8,185 nt of DNA from Crenothrix polyspora (GTDB lineage: Bacteria > Pseudomonadota > Gammaproteobacteria > Methylococcales > Methylomonadaceae). The notes beneath the pieces are model-generated. The model was not told the DNA's origin and searched no databases. It saw nothing but the letters and a program-made list of their open reading frames with translations. A program made the translations under genes and the position numbers. Shown here piece after piece: positions 5,651-8,185 of this stretch. The stretch covers positions 1 to 8,185 of the forward strand of contig CAMDOP010000135.1 of assembly GCA_945903675.1 (NCBI GenBank). Reading direction: 5' to 3'. Numbering within the stretch: position 1 is the first letter of the stretch; the number at the start of each line of letters is the position of its first letter.

Positions 5651-7759
5651 TTAAGTTTTACGTTTAACATCGATGATATTAGGTAGGCAACTTATCTTAC
5701 TTAAAATTTGAGCTAATTGATTGGTGTTTTCTATTTGCAGCGTTAAATTTAAAGTCGCTGACAAATCAGTTTGGGTTTCTAAGGCCGCATTAAAAATATG
5801 AATCTTCGCTAGCGTAAGCATTTGGGAGACATTATGTAATAAGTTTTGGGCATTAAAGGCGTTAATAACAATTGGAACAGCATGGCTGGTTTTTTTATCG
5901 CCCCAAGATACAGAAATAAGCTGAGCTTGTTTTTCTAAACTCAGTTCTTTAATATTTTTGCAATTGCTACGATGAACGGTAATGCCTTTATGATGGGAAA
6001 TATAACCAATAATATCCTCGCCGGATACGGGCTCACAACAATGAGCAAAAGATGTTTGCACATTATCGATACCCTCAACTGATACGGCTGACTTTGTAAA
6101 AGTCTTTTTAGCTCGCATGTTGAAGGGTAGTTCTTCTAACTCGGGGACTTTTAAGAAGCCAGCCAGTTGCCTACTATTAATATCACTGCGGCCTATGGCT
6201 TCAAGTAAGGAGTCGGTATCGGGTTGTTTAAAATGACTCAGCATATCGACCATGTTTAAAGCTTTTAAACCTAGGCGTTGGCTTTCCTTATCTAGAATCG
6301 CTCGGCCTCGTAGGATGTTTTCTGTTTGCTGTTGATTTTTAAACCAGCTTTTTACTTTACTAATGGCGCGTGAGGTTTTCAAATAACCTAAGCTTGGATT
6401 TATCCAATTATGATTAGGAGCACTTTCTTTGGCGGTGAGAATTTCTACTTGCTCTCCTGATTTTAGTTGATAAGTTAGCGGTACGATCTTACCGTTGATT
6501 TTTGCACCACGGCAACGATGACCAACTTCTGTATGCACTGCATAAGCAAAGTCTAAGGGCGTTGAGCCTTTGACTAAATCTATCAATTTACCAGCTGGCG
6601 TTAAACTATAAACTCTGTCATTAAATAACTCGCTACGAAAATCATCACTTAACACTTCATCCGTTTGTTTTTCTTCTAGGAGTTTTCGTAAGGTTGCTAC
6701 GCTTTTTTCCATGGCAGCTGACTGTTTACCGCCTTCTTTATAAGCCCAATGGGCGGCAACACCTAATTCGGCATAATCGTGCATATCTTGGGTGCGTATT
6801 TGTACTTCAATACGATTCCCATCTGGGTCTAAAATGACGGTATGTAAAGACTGATAGCCGTTTTCTTTGGGGTTAGCGATATAGTCATCAAATTCTTTAG
6901 GGATGTATTGCCATAAACTATGAACGATACCCAATACCGTATAACACTGGGTTAAATTATCAACAATCACTCTTACAGCCAGTAAGTCATACAATTCATC
7001 TATGGTCAGTTGTTTACGCTGCATCTTTTTCCAGATACTGTAAATATGCTTGGGTCTACCGTAACAAAGGCTATTGATGTTTTCGTCTTTTAGTTGTTTT
7101 TGTAATAGCTCAATAAAGCTATTAACACAGTTTTCCCGTTGTACGCGTTTATTGGCAAGGGATTTAGCAATTTGTTTATAGGCTTCTGGCTCTAGATACC
7201 GAAAAGCCATGTCTTCTAATTCCCACTTGAATTGATGTATGCCTAAGCGATTGGCAATAGGGGCATAAATATCTAGGGTTTCTTGTGAGATAAAATGGCG
7301 AATTTCATAAGATTCTTTGGGTAAAAGTCTCAGTCTATAGATACGATAAGCTAATTTAATGAGTACCGCTCGGACATCTTGAGTCATGGATAAGAGCATC
7401 CGCCTCAAGGTTTCAGTCTGATTGGGCTTATTAGCCATGGCTTGGGTATAAACCGTTAATTTATTTAACCAATTAACATCTTTGACTAGAGTGGCAACGA
7501 CATCACCGAACTGTGCTTTGATCTCAGCATCTGAGCATAGTTTTGCAAGGCGAGGGTCACTTAATAAGGCGGCTATGAGGGTATTAATGTCGACATGGTA
7601 ATCTTTCAAAACAATGGCCACATCAAGCCCTGTCGGACGATTATAGTCTGGGTCGTCAGGAATACGCGTGACTATGGTTAAGGCGCGCCTAATTTGCTCG
7701 CTATCATGAGCTGATAAGTCGCTAAAGAGATTGGCACTAAGAGATGTGTTTTTTTGCAT
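5651..7759 (-). CDS. relA: GTP pyrophosphokinase RelA, synthetase-only type
   Basis: RelA binds stalled ribosomes carrying uncharged tRNA and makes (p)ppGpp from ATP and GTP/GDP, triggering the stringent response. Domains in the 702 residues: a degenerate HD hydrolase region (about 30-190), synthetase (about 233-343, with GRPKHIYSIWKKM at 234-246, GYQSLHT at 301-307 and catalytic-region E318 in IEVQIRT), TGS (about 384-443), a helical region, a Cys/His zinc-finger-like domain (C574, C575, H596, C600, with E. coli RelA spacing), and a C-terminal ACT/RRM domain (about 627-700). The hydrolase HD motif is replaced by LLSDPRLAK (65-73), and the usual KLADRTHN reads KLAYRIYR (135-142), losing its Asp and His. 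The synthetase has EFDD (289-292), the acidic motif of monofunctional RelA rather than the RxKD of bifunctional Rel/SpoT. It is about 40 residues shorter than E. coli RelA. A separate SpoT should exist elsewhere. Confidence 0.96.
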   Translation of the reverse strand: MQKNTSLSANLFSDLSAHDSEQIRRALTIVTRIPDDPDYNRPTGLDVAIVLKDYHVDINTLIAALLSDPRLAKLCSDAEIKAQFGDVVATLVKDVNWLNKLTVYTQAMANKPNQTETLRRMLLSMTQDVRAVLIKLAYRIYRLRLLPKESYEIRHFISQETLDIYAPIANRLGIHQFKWELEDMAFRYLEPEAYKQIAKSLANKRVQRENCVNSFIELLQKQLKDENINSLCYGRPKHIYSIWKKMQRKQLTIDELYDLLAVRVIVDNLTQCYTVLGIVHSLWQYIPKEFDDYIANPKENGYQSLHTVILDPDGNRIEVQIRTQDMHDYAELGVAAHWAYKEGGKQSAAMEKSVATLRKLLEEKQTDEVLSDDFRSELFNDRVYSLTPAGKLIDLVKGSTPLDFAYAVHTEVGHRCRGAKINGKIVPLTYQLKSGEQVEILTAKESAPNHNWINPSLGYLKTSRAISKVKSWFKNQQQTENILRGRAILDKESQRLGLKALNMVDMLSHFKQPDTDSLLEAIGRSDINSRQLAGFLKVPELEELPFNMRAKKTFTKSAVSVEGIDNVQTSFAHCCEPVSGEDIIGYISHHKGITVHRSNCKNIKELSLEKQAQLISVSWGDKKTSHAVPIVINAFNAQNLLHNVSQMLTLAKIHIFNAALETQTDLSATLNLTLQIENTNQLAQILSKISCLPNIIDVKRKT

Positions 7760-7867
7760 GAATTATTGTATACGATTGCCGTCATTTAGGAATGGAAATA
7801 ACGTAATAAGTTATATTTTCAAAGCTTAATAAGTGATGGTACGCAATCACAACGATTTAAAAAAACA
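7760..7867. other. relA upstream region, no gene seen
   Basis: These 108 AT-rich bases lie between the relA start and the long structured repeat. I see no open frame with coding character. Reading toward relA, TACAAT sits five bases before the ATG and TTGAAA lies further upstream, but neither has a well-spaced partner hexamer. There is no clear Shine-Dalgarno before the relA ATG. The relA promoter presumably lies here or in the repeat; I cannot place it. Confidence 0.5.
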
Positions 7868-7925
7868 ATAATGAGGTCGCTATCGCGACGGTTGTTTTAA
7901 TCGGGTAATCGCACCCGAAGGCGAA

Positions 7926-7957
7926 ATACTTTCTTTTGTGCCGCCAAAAGAAAGTAT
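7926..7957. repeat. 13-bp perfect hairpin inside copy B
   Basis: ATACTTTCTTTTG (7926-7938) pairs with 7945-7957 around the loop TGCCGC. The loop bases with their neighbour (GCCGCC, 7940-7945) are also complementary to GGCGGC at 7968-7973, which itself can form a separate stem (7969-7973 with 7980-7984). Alternative, mutually exclusive folds are therefore possible. Confidence 0.8.
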
Positions 7958-8001
7958 CCAAAGAAAAGGCGGCTCGATTGCCGCTTCTTCCTGCGCTTCT
8001 C

Positions 8002-8095
8002 GGTTTTGTCGGGGGGGCGGTAGAGAGGGCTTCCTGCCCTCCTACCGCCGCGCGGCATCCATGCCGCGCCCCTTCGGGCTAATCCCAACAAAACC
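8002..8095. other. Possible multi-branch folded module inside copy B
   Basis: A closing stem of 12 positions joins 8002-8013 (GGTTTTGTCGGG) to 8084-8095 (CCCAACAAAACC), with one G-T type position. It encloses two hairpins: 8016-8030 with 8036-8049 (14 bp and one bulged base, loop TTCCT) and 8050-8057 with 8062-8069 (8 bp, loop TCCA). Stems and loops account for most of the 94 bases. Such a layout could belong to a structured RNA or to a DNA element that folds when single-stranded. The pairing is read directly; any expression or function is inference. Confidence 0.55.
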
Positions 8096-8185
8096 TGCGG
8101 TGCTCGGCGCGGCAAACGAGAGTAAAACGATGTTACTGCGTAACGTCAGTTATTTAAAATGTAGGCCATTAATAAGCTTACGCCC

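Larger units (their letters stand above)
7868..8147 (-). repeat. Long, GC-rich structured dispersed repeat (copy B)
   Basis: Both ends match the short repeat after rdgB in inverted orientation: 7868-7924 (51 of 57) and 8117-8147 (27 of 31). The central 192 bases (7925-8116) have no counterpart there. Most of the centre is much richer in GC than the flanking DNA and full of inverted repeats. The motif CTTTCTTTTG...CAAAAGAAAGTA then CCAAAGAAAAGG, and the later CGCGGCAT...GCCGCGCCCC..CGGGCT, resemble a repeat I recall between genes in many Gammaproteobacteria, where it often produces spurious small ORFs. No transposase is present. It is best read as a non-autonomous dispersed element; whether it is transcribed is unknown. 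Confidence 0.8.

Noticed and set aside
7760..7800. relA promoter with TACAAT as the -10 box
   Set aside because: No acceptable -35 hexamer lies 16-18 bases upstream, and the box is so close to the ATG that the mRNA would be leaderless.
7897..8115. 72-codon open frame on the - strand inside the structured repeat
   Set aside because: It is rich in Arg, Gly and Pro, lies entirely within the GC-rich inverted repeats of copy B, and lacks a recognisable domain or ribosome-binding site. It reads as a by-product of the repeat.

Overview
The window is ordinary chromosomal DNA, AT-leaning by eye, that looks gammaproteobacterial. RNase PH, RdgB, DNA polymerase I and RelA all align well with the enterobacterial proteins I remember. 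The spaces between genes are crowded with short palindromic repeats of the kind common in free-living Gammaproteobacteria. I cannot name the genus; Methylococcales or a similar repeat-rich lineage is only a guess.

Layout. On the + strand are the 3' part of rph (bases 2-661; its start lies before the window), rdgB (871-1476), and a phosphotransferase resembling N-acetylhexosamine 1-kinase (1606-2658). On the - strand, relA (7759 down to 5651) is followed after 39 bases by polA (5611 down to 2897). The kinase gene and polA converge on a 238-base spacer packed with three kinds of repeat. Upstream of relA, bases 7760-8185 hold no credible gene. They contain a GC-rich, strongly structured repeat of about 280 bases.

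Function. The genes are mostly housekeeping: tRNA 3'-end trimming (rph), removal of deaminated purine nucleotides (rdgB), DNA repair and Okazaki-fragment processing (polA), and stringent-response (p)ppGpp synthesis (relA). RelA has the features of the synthetase-only type: a decayed hydrolase domain and an EFDD motif. The sugar-kinase-like protein is the only gene whose pathway role is unclear.

The most notable signal is not a protein. An 85-base repeat just after rdgB (1483-1567) matches, in inverted orientation, both ends of the long element upstream of relA (7868-8147). The long copy carries about 190 extra bases in the middle, which can fold into a closed multi-branch structure. The two copies therefore look like a full and an internally deleted form of one dispersed element. 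Nothing in the window amounts to a new defence or biosynthetic system.
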